A stretch of DNA of 64,000 nt from Sandaracinus amylolyticus (GTDB taxonomy: Bacteria; Myxococcota_A; Polyangia; Polyangiales; Sandaracinaceae): contig NZ_CP011125.1 in assembly GCF_000737325.1 (NCBI RefSeq), forward strand, positions 8,060,001 through 8,124,000, written 5' to 3'. Numbering within the stretch: the first letter of the stretch is position 1; each line of letters begins with the position of its first letter. A program made the position numbers and the translations under genes. This document shows positions 55,454-62,778 of this stretch, one piece after another. Under the pieces are notes generated by a model that did not search any database, was not told where the DNA came from, and saw only the letters and a list, made by a program, of their open reading frames with translations.

Positions 55454-55861
55454 GTGGGTGATCGCCGCTCCGAAGCGCCGTCCGTCGTATTCGACTTGGT
55501 CGCAGTGGACAGTCGCGCGGCAGGTGTTGCTGCTCGCCGTCCGCGCGCGATGCGAGACGCGCTCGTCAGCGTCGCTCCGGTTCGCGATCGGTTCCGGTTC
55601 TTCGTGATCGAGGTCCGCGAGACCGCCGAGCGCGTCGAGCTCGTGCGTCGCTGGGGTCGCGTCGGGACCGAAGGACGATGCGAAGTGTTCCGGTTCGCGA
55701 CGCTCGGATGGGGCTCACGCTGCTCGCGGCGCGCTGCTCGAGCGGCGGTCCAGACACCGCTCGTCATGGCCGACCGCGAGGTCTTCGAAGAGGCGCGCCG
55801 GGAGGTTGGGGCCGATCGCGCAGCTCGCGGACGCGATTCGCGACAGCTCGCGTTGCTCTGA
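55454..55861 (+). pseudogene. WGR-domain remnant
   Basis: Around 55578-55705 the frame encodes RFRFFVIEVRE and VELVRRWGRVGTEGRCEVF, the core of a WGR domain with its WGR motif intact. The N-terminal part of the frame is not protein-like and a matching stretch upstream (LRYRLDDEWVIAAPKRRP) is in another frame, suggesting a frameshift. WGR proteins bind nucleic acids or act as signalling adaptors. From here to 56078 I see no intact gene. Confidence 0.45.
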
Positions 55862-56078
55862 GCCGTCTCGCTGCGGTGTGCAACGACGGCGGCGGCGCCG
55901 CTTCGACAGTCTGGGCGCCGAGGTCGATCGGATGCACGCCGCGCCCGCTGCCCGAGTCGTTTGCGTGCTGGCGCATTCCGAGGGTCTGCTCTCGTGATGG
56001 AGGGCGCAGTGACGATCGGGAGCTGGCTCCGATGCGGAGCCGCTCGTGCGCTGTATGCTCCTTGGGTAAGCTCTGCGC

Positions 56079-56525
56079 GTGCGCGCCCTCGCACTCGTCA
56101 CGGCGATGGTGGCCGCCGCTCTCGCGCCGGCTGGCGCCGAGGCGCAGCTCGTCGTCGCGCTCGGCGCGGCTGGCGCGGTGGCCGAGCTCGACGACGAGGA
56201 CCGCGCCGAGCTCGAGTTGATTCGCGCGAAAGAGGACACGTCGGTGGCCTTCTACGTGAGCGGGGCGGTGTTCGCGTCAGGCGGTGTTCCTGCCGTGATC
56301 TGGGGCGCCGTGACGTATGCGGACGACGGGGACGTGTGGGGCGTGATCGCGCTCTCGATTGGAACGGTCGCCTGCGTGGCGGCAGTCGCGTACTTCGCGG
56401 TCGCGCTCGGATACGACTTCGGCGCTGACGGTCAGCGGCATCGCTGGCTGCGGGAGAGCGGGCTCGTCGTCGACGTCGCGCTCCACGATGGCGGTGGTGG
56501 GCTCACGCTCGCGGGGACGTTCTGA
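56079..56525 (+). CDS. Small hypothetical membrane protein
   Basis: A 148-aa protein from GTG 56079 with a Sec-type signal (AGAEAQ), an acidic helix (LDDEDRAELELIRAKED) and two adjacent hydrophobic segments (~60-80 and ~88-110). No family recognised. The next gene probably begins by overlapping its stop codon. Confidence 0.62.
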   Translation: MRALALVTAMVAAALAPAGAEAQLVVALGAAGAVAELDDEDRAELELIRAKEDTSVAFYVSGAVFASGGVPAVIWGAVTYADDGDVWGVIALSIGTVACVAAVAYFAVALGYDFGADGQRHRWLRESGLVVDVALHDGGGGLTLAGTF

Positions 56526-57556
56526 GCGGCCGCGCGTCGAGCGCGCTTCTCGTCGCTGCGCTCGCGCTCGGCTGCGGGGCGCGGCACCGCTACGACCACG
56601 GCGTCGTCGCCCGTCGGGCCGAGAGCACGGGCGCGCTCTTCGTCCAAGTGGTCGATGCGCGAGACGGCGGCCGCGCGCTCCCGGCGCCCGGCTCCGCCGC
56701 CCAGCGGGAGCTTGCGGAGGTGCGTGAAGCGGTCGCTCATCACGCCCAAGCGCTCGGGATCGGACGGCTCGGTGCGCGCGCGCCCGAGCACGCGGAGGAG
56801 GTCGACGCGCTCCTCGGGGCGGCCGCCGACGAAGGCGCCCGCGAGGTCGTCTTCGTGCGCTACCACGTCGCGCGCGTGCACCTGAGCGCGTCGCTATCGA
56901 TCTTCGAGCTCCTCTCGATCGACCCGCGCTCGCGCGAGCTCCTATTCGGAGCGTCCGCGACGTCGACGCACCGCCAGGACCCCTGGCCCTTCGACGATCA
57001 GCGCGCGATCCTCCACCACACCATGCGCAGCGCGCTGGACGCGCTCTTCCGCGACCTGCTCGCGTCGCGCGCGGAGGGCCATCGGCGTCGCACGCGCGTC
57101 GACGACGTGGCTCGCTACGTCGTCGATCGTCCTCTCGCGCGCATCGACCGCGGTCGCGTCGTGGGCACGCGATGGTCGCTCGAGCACGTCGAAGGTTGGG
57201 AGCTGACGGGCCAACTCGGGTCCGCCATCGCCGGTATCCGCGCGCCCGACGGCGCTGCGATCTCGGTCGTGCTCGAGCCGACGTTCCAACGTCCCCGCGA
57301 GTACGCGGAGTCGAACCTGGCGACGCTTCGCGAAGTCGCCGCGGTGACGGGGCATCGCGAGTGCTCGGTCGACGGCCGCCCCGCGCTCGAGATCGAGACG
57401 CGATTCCACAACGGAACGACGACGATCCAACGCATCACGAGCGAGGGCGGGTTGGGCATCGTGATCTCGTGCGTCGGGACCGAGACGACGCTCGACGCAC
57501 ACCGCGCCGAGTGCGCGCGCGTACTCGATTCGGTGCGGCTCTCGACCGGCGAGTGA
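56522..57556 (+). CDS. Hypothetical lipoprotein, start uncertain (CTG overlapping stop)
   Basis: The first conventional start in frame is a GTG at 56648, but the frame upstream encodes a lipoprotein signal (SALLVAALALGCGARH) reaching back to a CTG at 56522 that overlaps the previous TGA as CTGA, with GGGGA upstream. I therefore prefer a CTG start, like the TTGA and GTGA overlaps elsewhere in the window. The ~345-aa product has an alpha/beta N-terminal domain and a C-terminal beta domain (GWELTGQLGSAIAGIRAPDG). No family recognised. Confidence 0.6.
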   Translation: MSGRASSALLVAALALGCGARHRYDHGVVARRAESTGALFVQVVDARDGGRALPAPGSAAQRELAEVREAVAHHAQALGIGRLGARAPEHAEEVDALLGAAADEGAREVVFVRYHVARVHLSASLSIFELLSIDPRSRELLFGASATSTHRQDPWPFDDQRAILHHTMRSALDALFRDLLASRAEGHRRRTRVDDVARYVVDRPLARIDRGRVVGTRWSLEHVEGWELTGQLGSAIAGIRAPDGAAISVVLEPTFQRPREYAESNLATLREVAAVTGHRECSVDGRPALEIETRFHNGTTTIQRITSEGGLGIVISCVGTETTLDAHRAECARVLDSVRLSTGE

Positions 57557-58087
57557 CGTGAGCGACGGAAGACGATCGCGCCCGCCTTCCAAATCTCGGT
57601 GCTAACTAGCGCGGAGGTCTCGACGCCCCGCGTCCCGTCGCCGAGCTGCGGTCTGAATAGTCGGCCTCGACCAGCGATCCGAATTAGGACGGATCCTCGG
57701 CTCAGTCGCGTACGATAAGACCCATTTGTCGGGCGCAAGCCGGCCGCCGGGCATGTCGATTCATCCGGCCGACAACCTCTTCTTATCGGACGCGCCCGTC
57801 GCCTGTACCCACGGCCCGAGCATCGACTGCGCAGCGCACGCGGCGCAGCGTCAGCATCGGCGAATGTTGTAGGCACCCAGCGCGCCCTCGGAACGAGGTC
57901 CGAAGGACTGCGGCGACACGAGCGTCTGACCCCGGGCCGCGAGCGCCTGACGGGTGACAGCTCCACTCCGATCCGCGAGCTGCGCCCGGCGAACACGACG
58001 GTGGTGCGCGTGCGCTCGACACGCGCAGCTCGCGCCGCGCGACTCCCCCCTACGGCCGGGCGGATCCGCAGCCGGATCCGCAACCTC
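57557..58087. other. Gene-free region with an imperfect inverted repeat
   Basis: No credible gene is present. GCGTACGATAAGA plus TGTCGG at 57708-57735 is repeated inverted at 57766-57793 (13 of the outer 14 bases and the inner TGTCGG match), enclosing about 30 bp; this could fold as a long hairpin or be a small palindromic element. Several GGATCC/CGGATC units near 58061-58087 look like decayed copies of the adjacent tandem array. Confidence 0.45.
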
Positions 58088-58302
58088 GCGGATCCCACAG
58101 CTTGCCCAAGCTCTCGATCCGTAATCTTGCGGATCCCACAGCTTGCCCAAGCTCGCGATCCGTAATCTTACGGATCCCACAGCTTGCCCAAGCTCGCGAT
58201 CCGCAGTCTTACGGATCCCACAGCTTGCCCAAGCTCTCGATCCGCAATCTTACGGATCCGACAGCTTCACCAAGCTCTCGATCCGCAATCTTGCGGATCC
58301 GG
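58088..58302. repeat. Array of five 41-bp tandem repeats built from nested palindromes
   Basis: Units start at 58088, 58129, 58170, 58211 and 58252, with a 10-bp partial unit to 58302. Each contains AGCTTGCCCAAGCT (inverted repeat AGCTTG/CAAGCT), altered only in the last unit. Each junction forms a second palindrome, for example GATCCGTAATCTTACGGATC at units 2/3 and GATCCGCAATCTTGCGGATC at units 5/6, both perfectly paired despite different bases. The length of 41 is not a multiple of three, so this is not a coding repeat, and there are no spacers, so not CRISPR. Confidence 0.9.
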
Positions 58303-58486
58303 CCGTCGGTGGAGCACTGGGCGCCGCGCCTCTCTCTCTGCGCGCTCCGCGCGCCGTCCGCTTCGCGATCTTTTTCGCGTCCTGCACGCAACGCCTCGCC
58401 ATCGTGGTCGACACCCGTGCTCGCAAGGCGATGGTCACGCTGACTCTCGCCCTCTGCAGTTCCCCTTTCCTGCACACGAGCGAGCC

Positions 58487-59332
58487 ATGCCCACCCCGAT
58501 TCGTCCGAACGAGATCATCTACAACCCCGAGCCCGTCGTGTTCGGGAGCTACTGCGACGGCGCGCGCCTCCAGGCACGCCACGCGAAGTCCATCGCGGGC
58601 ACCCTTCGCACCCATGCGCCGCACGACCTCCCGCGCACCGGCTCCGAGCAGCTCGATCGCATCGAGGCGCTCGCGATCTTCGTGGACGACATCCTGACGG
58701 AGCGACAGATCGCCGCGACGGTGAAGCCGGCGTTCGAGGACTTCGGCGCCGCGTGGGGCGGGATGAGCGACGCGCTACTCAGCAAGAGCCGTCTGCCGGT
58801 CCGCCACAGCCCCAACGCTCCGCGCGCCGTGAAGATGCACACGCAGATCTTCCCGGAAGGTGCCGGCTTCATCCGCTGGGACGCGCACGCCGCGTGGTCG
58901 GAGGGCGATCGCGTGCTCCGCGTGATCGCGCAGAAGGATCTGAAGTCCGAGCTCGACGCGCTCATCGGGACCGACTTCCTCCAGGCCGCGAAGAAGGCGA
59001 CCACCGCGCTCCGCGAAGCGCTCGGTGTCGGCGAGACGCCGCGCGAGACGCCCAGCACCACTCGCCTCCAGCACGCGATGCAACGCTTCTCGCGCGCGCT
59101 CGGTCGCTACGCGCGCATCGTCGCGGCCGACGTCGATCTCGACGACGCCGCGTCGGTCGAGCGCTTCCGGAAGGCGGTGATGGTCCCCTTCGATCAGTTC
59201 CGCACCCGCCGCACCACCAGCGGTGAGGTCGAGAGCGAAGAGCCGGAGACCGATCCGCCGAGCGAGCCCACGCAGCCCGTCACGCCGACGCCCGGGCCCG
59301 CGCTGCCCAGCCCGTTCATCGAGGAGACCTGA
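58487..59332 (+). CDS. Hypothetical protein
   Basis: A 281-aa soluble protein from ATG 58487. The sequence is well-formed (helical middle, residues 40-215; Pro/Glu-rich tail 225-281) but I recognise no family. No signal peptide. It is preceded by 184 bp of unremarkable sequence and then the 41-bp repeat array, and followed by a strong hairpin. Confidence 0.68.
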   Translation: MPTPIRPNEIIYNPEPVVFGSYCDGARLQARHAKSIAGTLRTHAPHDLPRTGSEQLDRIEALAIFVDDILTERQIAATVKPAFEDFGAAWGGMSDALLSKSRLPVRHSPNAPRAVKMHTQIFPEGAGFIRWDAHAAWSEGDRVLRVIAQKDLKSELDALIGTDFLQAAKKATTALREALGVGETPRETPSTTRLQHAMQRFSRALGRYARIVAADVDLDDAASVERFRKAVMVPFDQFRTRRTTSGEVESEEPETDPPSEPTQPVTPTPGPALPSPFIEET

Positions 59333-59336
59333 ACGA

Positions 59337-59373
59337 GAGAGGCGCGCGTGCCCCACCGGGCCGCGCGCCTCTC
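59337..59373. terminator. Bidirectional terminator hairpin
   Basis: GAGAGGCGCGCG (59337) pairs perfectly with CGCGCGCCTCTC (59362-59373) over 12 bp. It lies between the stop of the hypothetical gene and the end of the convergent small-protein gene and can end both transcripts. Confidence 0.6.
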
Positions 59374-59384
59374 GTCGTCTGCGC

Positions 59385-59582
59385 TCAGCGCCTGCCGCCG
59401 GTGGTCGTCCAGGGCGGCGGATCGCTCGCGGGGAACGAGTCGGCGAGGATGCGGTCGATCCGCTCCTCGCGCCGCGCCTCGCTCGCGACGTCGCGCGCCT
59501 GCTTCTTCTCGCCTTCGTCGCGCGGAGGGCTCGGCCTCCGCGGTGCGTTGCTGATCCGAGGTTCGACGCCCATCTCGGTCAC
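59385..59582 (-). CDS. Small protein with DSFPASDPP motif, coupled to hpf
   Basis: A 65-aa protein. The GTG at 59582 overlaps the hpf stop as GTGA and has a G-rich SD-like stretch upstream; a GTG at 59612 is an alternative. The charged helix EARREERIDRILADSFPASDPPPW carries the DSFPASDPP motif that recurs at the C-terminus of many small uncharacterised bacterial proteins. Coupling to a ribosome hibernation factor suggests a stress or stationary-phase role. Confidence 0.6.
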   Translation of the reverse strand: MTEMGVEPRISNAPRRPSPPRDEGEKKQARDVASEARREERIDRILADSFPASDPPPWTTTGGRR

Positions 59583-59929
59583 GTAGTCGCCCCCACCCAC
59601 GCCTCCAGCCACGGCGCGCGACGCGCGACCTGGAGACGTCCGACGCGCCTCGCGGTCGCGCTCGAGATCTTGGCCGCAGCACGATCGACCGACGCATACG
59701 CGTCGGACGTCACGGCGCGCACGACGATCGTCTCCTCACCGGGCGCGCGCGCGACGACGCGACACTCGAGATCCTCGCCGCCCTTCGGCCCGTTCAGATC
59801 CGTGAGGTGCACGTCGATGCGATCGACGCGCTCCTGGAACCGGCGGACCGCGAAGCCGATCCGCCGCTCACAGTGCAGCCGCAGCGCCTCGCTGACGTCG
59901 ACGCCGTGCCCGTGGACCACTACCTCCAT
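59579..59929 (-). CDS. hpf: Ribosome hibernation promoting factor-type protein (S30AE)
   Basis: A 116-aa short-form HPF/RaiA protein from ATG 59929 with AAGGAGG 5 nt upstream, the best SD in the window. The S30AE pattern is visible: VVVHGHGVDVSEALRLHCERRI, FQERVDRIDVHLTDLNG, and DAYASVDRAAAKI near the end. It binds the 30S decoding region and silences ribosomes in stationary phase. The long C-terminal dimerisation domain is absent. Divergent from a receiver-like protein/OsmC pair. Confidence 0.9.
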   Translation of the reverse strand: MEVVVHGHGVDVSEALRLHCERRIGFAVRRFQERVDRIDVHLTDLNGPKGGEDLECRVVARAPGEETIVVRAVTSDAYASVDRAAAKISSATARRVGRLQVARRAPWLEAWVGATT

Positions 59930-60003
59930 GAGTCCTCCTTCTGCCCCCGAGATCCACTCTGGGGAGGCTCGGCGCGCCCGGCCAATACGAAGACCGAGCG
60001 GTT

Positions 60004-60052
60004 CCCATCGAGAAAATCGATGGCGCGGGCCCATGGAGAAAATCGAAGCGCG
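60004..60052. promoter_or_regulatory. Paired direct repeats in the hpf divergent promoter
   Basis: CCCATCGAGAAAATCGA (60004) and CCCATGGAGAAAATCGA (60030) are 26 bp apart, differing at one base; the first contains the inverted repeat ATCGA-GAAAA-TCGAT. They are A+T-rich islands midway between the hpf and receiver-gene starts and are good candidates for a shared regulator's binding sites. Confidence 0.5.
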
Positions 60053-60135
60053 CGGCGCAGATTATCTGTTGGGCGATGCCGCGCGGCGTCACCAGATGTC
60101 CTCCTCGACACCGACGAACCGAGGAGGAGATCGAA

Positions 60136-60600
60136 GTGAACGTGTGGTCCGAGATGAAGCCGGAGTCGTTCGGCCTAGGCGTGCTCCGTGCGCCGGTGCG
60201 CGAGCTCGTCGCGGTGGTCGACGAGGACGCGTGGAGCGCGCGGCGCGTGGAGACGTTGGTGAGGAGGCTGGGCGCTCGCGTGCTCACGTTCGCGTCGCCG
60301 CTCGACGCGCTGCGGATGCTCCCGAAGCTCGCGGCCGACGTGCTCGTGGCGCAGCGAGACATGCGGGAGCTCGACGTGCTCGAGCTGCTCGCGCATGCGC
60401 GCGCAGCGGGCGCGCGGCGACGCCCGGGGCTCGTGCTGCTCGCCGACGATCCGTCGGTCGTGAGCGCGCCCGAGGTCGCGCTCGCGGATGCGATCACCAC
60501 GCGTCCGGCGTGTGATCACGATCTGCCGCGCGCGCTGCGGATCGCGCGGCGTCGCCGGCGGCAGGACGCGGGGGGCAGCGCGAGGACGGTGTTGCAATGA
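60136..60600 (+). CDS. Degenerate receiver-domain protein
   Basis: A 154-aa protein from GTG 60136, chosen because GGAGGAG precedes it by about 7 nt. It follows the response-regulator pattern (LVAVVDEDAWSARRVETLVRRLGARVLTF, ASPLDAL) but at the phospho-acceptor position the sequence is VLVAQRDM, with no Asp in the expected place. It is probably a pseudo-receiver acting by protein contact. No output domain. Its stop overlaps the OsmC start as ATGA. Confidence 0.8.
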   Translation: MNVWSEMKPESFGLGVLRAPVRELVAVVDEDAWSARRVETLVRRLGARVLTFASPLDALRMLPKLAADVLVAQRDMRELDVLELLAHARAAGARRRPGLVLLADDPSVVSAPEVALADAITTRPACDHDLPRALRIARRRRRQDAGGSARTVLQ

Positions 60601-60941
60601 AGGCGCGCACGTTCGTGCGAACGCACCTGTTCGGCGACGAGCCCTGGACCGACGGCGAGGCGCGCCCGCGCGAGCTGCTGCTCGCGGCGCTCGGCGCGTG
60701 CACGCGCCGGGCGATCGAGGCGCTCGCGAGACGGCGCGCATGGGAGCTCGGCGACGTCGCGATCGAGATCTCGCACGTCGAGCGCGACGGCAGGACGGGC
60801 ATCGGACGCCTGGTGCACGTCGACGCGACGCTCGACGACGCGCAGCGCGCCGAGCTCGAGCGCGCATGCGAGGACACGCCGGTCACGCGCGTGCTGTCGG
60901 AAGGCGCGACGATCACGACCCAGGTGCTGGCAGGGGCGTGA
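60597..60941 (+). CDS. OsmC-family peroxide-reducing protein
   Basis: A 114-aa OsmC/Ohr-like protein. ARPRELLLAALGACTRRAIE contains the first active-site Cys; the second Cys region is ACEDTPVTRVL, slightly shifted from the usual position. OsmC proteins reduce organic peroxides with thiols, in dimers. The start overlaps the upstream gene by 4 bp, so synthesis is coupled. Together with hpf nearby this suggests a stationary-phase/oxidative-stress locus. Confidence 0.87.
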   Translation: MKARTFVRTHLFGDEPWTDGEARPRELLLAALGACTRRAIEALARRRAWELGDVAIEISHVERDGRTGIGRLVHVDATLDDAQRAELERACEDTPVTRVLSEGATITTQVLAGA

Positions 60942-61181
60942 CGTCGGGTGGACGAACGAGCGCGACGTTCGCGCCACCACCGCCGCCCGCAGGCTCGTCT
61001 TCGAGGTCCGTCGACCCGTCTCGTCCTCTACGCCGACGGCGGGGCGCGGCAGCGATAACTGGCGCAACTCGCCAACGTCGCTATGGGGTGCGCGCAGGCA
61101 ATCCGCCAATGCCCGTTCTTTGCTGTCGTGCGCCGCCTCATTCTACGGTAGCGAAGACAATCAAGTACGACAGGAGGCACC

Positions 61182-61685
61182 GTGGCAGAAGACAATAGGC
61201 AGAAGAAGGCGGCCGGCTTCATGGCTGGGAAAATGAGCGCCGACGCGTTCGATAGGGCTCTGTCCGCGGGTCAGAAGCCTTTGAGGCGCCGCCTTCGTGG
61301 ATGGGCGAAGGAGTCGCACGTTGCGGACTGCATCGCGTTCGCTCCGCTGAGCCGCTGCGGCCTCTGGGTCGATTTGCCGAAGCAGATGATCGCAGAGGTC
61401 GAAATCGTCGGTGAAGTGACCTGCGAGGAACACACACACGCTGACGTATGGATTGTCCTGGGCGAGGACGATCCGCGGAACGCTGCGATCTCCCAGCTGG
61501 TCCAAGCTCTGGCGCGAACCGATGCCGAGCGCGACGCGGCGATACGAGAACATGCTTCCCGTCGAGGGACCGCGGACCGCATGCCGAGCAATGGTTGTCT
61601 CGCTGAGGGTGGCACCTGCAAGAACAACGGTTGTCGCGGGGAGTGCAAAGACGACGGCTACGGTGGTTGCGCGTGCGTCCGTTGA
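61182..61685 (+). CDS. Protein with C-terminal six-cysteine defensin-like (CxxxC...CxC) tail
   Basis: A 167-aa protein from GTG 61182 with AGGAGG 5 nt upstream. Residues 1-135 are soluble, with three cysteines and an acidic strand region (EVEIVGEVTCEEHTHADVWI), family unrecognised. The last 29 residues carry C139, C146, C151, C155, C163 and C165, i.e. C-x6-C-x4-C-x3-C-x7-C-x-C, containing the CxxxC/CxC core of the cysteine-stabilised alpha/beta fold, and EGG precedes C146 by two residues, which could be a processing site. No signal peptide. A+T-richer codons (AAT, AAA, ATA, TTT) than neighbours suggest acquisition by transfer. Metal binding is an alternative role. Confidence 0.7.
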   Translation: MAEDNRQKKAAGFMAGKMSADAFDRALSAGQKPLRRRLRGWAKESHVADCIAFAPLSRCGLWVDLPKQMIAEVEIVGEVTCEEHTHADVWIVLGEDDPRNAAISQLVQALARTDAERDAAIREHASRRGTADRMPSNGCLAEGGTCKNNGCRGECKDDGYGGCACVR

Positions 61686-61810
61686 TGAGCTGTCACGTAG
61701 GTCGGACAAGCCCGCGGTAGACACCAGCTTCGCGTCGAGCTCTCTCCGCGCCCTCGAGTCGACGCTGGCTGCCGATTCATGCGGTCGAGCGCTGACGAGA
61801 CCGCACCGAC

Positions 61811-62731
61811 TCATGCGCTCTTCAAGTGCGCGCGCAAGAACGCCACCTGGTCGCTCACGACCTTCTCGAATGCGTCGCCGTGATAGAGGTCGAAGTGCCC
61901 CACCGGGTACGTGCGGACATCGGCGCTCGCCGCGCCCTTCGCTTTCGCGCGGATGAAGTCCGTGGAGACCTCGATGTCGTGCTCCGCCAGGCAGATCAGG
62001 ATGGGCGCTTTCACGCGCTCGAACGTGCCGCTGCGATAGCGCGGCGCGCCGAGCAAGAAGCGCGCGGCGACGCGGTTCTGCCAGGTCGGGCTCCCCTCCG
62101 CGACGCGGCGGAAGCGCGGCGCGAGCTCGGGGTCCGTGAAGAATGCCTCGCCCGGCGCGCCGTACACCGCGAGGTACAGCGGGTCCGCGCCCCGCGCGCG
62201 ACGCGCGAGGTCGCGCAGCGCCAGCCCGATCAGCCGCAGTGTGATCGCCGCGGTGCGCGCGCGGCTCACTCCGACGCGCTTCCGCTTCTCCTCGACGTTC
62301 CCGCCCGACACCGCGTCGAGCGCGGGCATGTTCAAGATCAACGCCGCGACCTCCGGATCACCCGCCGCCGCATCGAGCGCATGGCTCCCGCCGAGCGAGG
62401 TGCCCCACAGCGCGACGCGGCGCGGATCGATGCGCGCATCGCGCCGCGCGTGTGCCAGCGCCGCGCGCAGGTCCGCGCGCTGCTCGCCGACGTCGACGAT
62501 CTGCCGCGGCGCTCCGCCGCTCTCACCGAGATGGCGATAGTCGAACGTCAGCGCCGCGATGCCGGCCCCGGCGAATCGCGCGCCGAAGTCCGGGAGGATC
62601 CAGTCGCGTGTGCCCGAGAAGCCGTTGGCGAGCACCACGCAGGGCCAGCGCTCGCCACCACCGTCGGGCCAGTACCAGGTCGCTGCGCAGCGCTCGCCGC
62701 GAGACTCGAACGACGTCGGCTCGATGCTCAT
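61811..62731 (-). CDS. Alpha/beta-hydrolase (dienelactone-hydrolase/S15-like)
   Basis: A 306-aa hydrolase from ATG 62731. Oxyanion strand PCVVLANGFSGTRDW, nucleophile elbow ALWGTSLGGSHAL, acid LAEHDIEVS and catalytic His VGHFDLYHG are all present in order. It resembles the 'alpha/beta hydrolase' group related to cocaine-esterase/X-Pro-dipeptidyl-peptidase-type enzymes. No signal peptide. Substrate unknown. Confidence 0.9.
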   Translation of the reverse strand: MSIEPTSFESRGERCAATWYWPDGGGERWPCVVLANGFSGTRDWILPDFGARFAGAGIAALTFDYRHLGESGGAPRQIVDVGEQRADLRAALAHARRDARIDPRRVALWGTSLGGSHALDAAAGDPEVAALILNMPALDAVSGGNVEEKRKRVGVSRARTAAITLRLIGLALRDLARRARGADPLYLAVYGAPGEAFFTDPELAPRFRRVAEGSPTWQNRVAARFLLGAPRYRSGTFERVKAPILICLAEHDIEVSTDFIRAKAKGAASADVRTYPVGHFDLYHGDAFEKVVSDQVAFLRAHLKSA

Positions 62732-62778
62732 CGCCGTCTCATACGACGGAGATGAGCCAGCGGCGACGTCGCGCGCGA

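Noticed and set aside
58102-58300. Repeat protein encoded by the 41-bp array
   Set aside because: The unit is not a multiple of three; open frames on both strands merely reflect lack of stops, and no SD or domain supports translation.
58088-58302. CRISPR array
   Set aside because: Units are contiguous and nearly identical with no unique spacers, and no cas genes are present.
61182-61560. NHLP-type RiPP leader in the N-terminal part of the six-cysteine protein
   Set aside because: A short acidic strand with WIVLGEDD vaguely recalls such leaders, but the helical part does not match and no modification enzyme is nearby.
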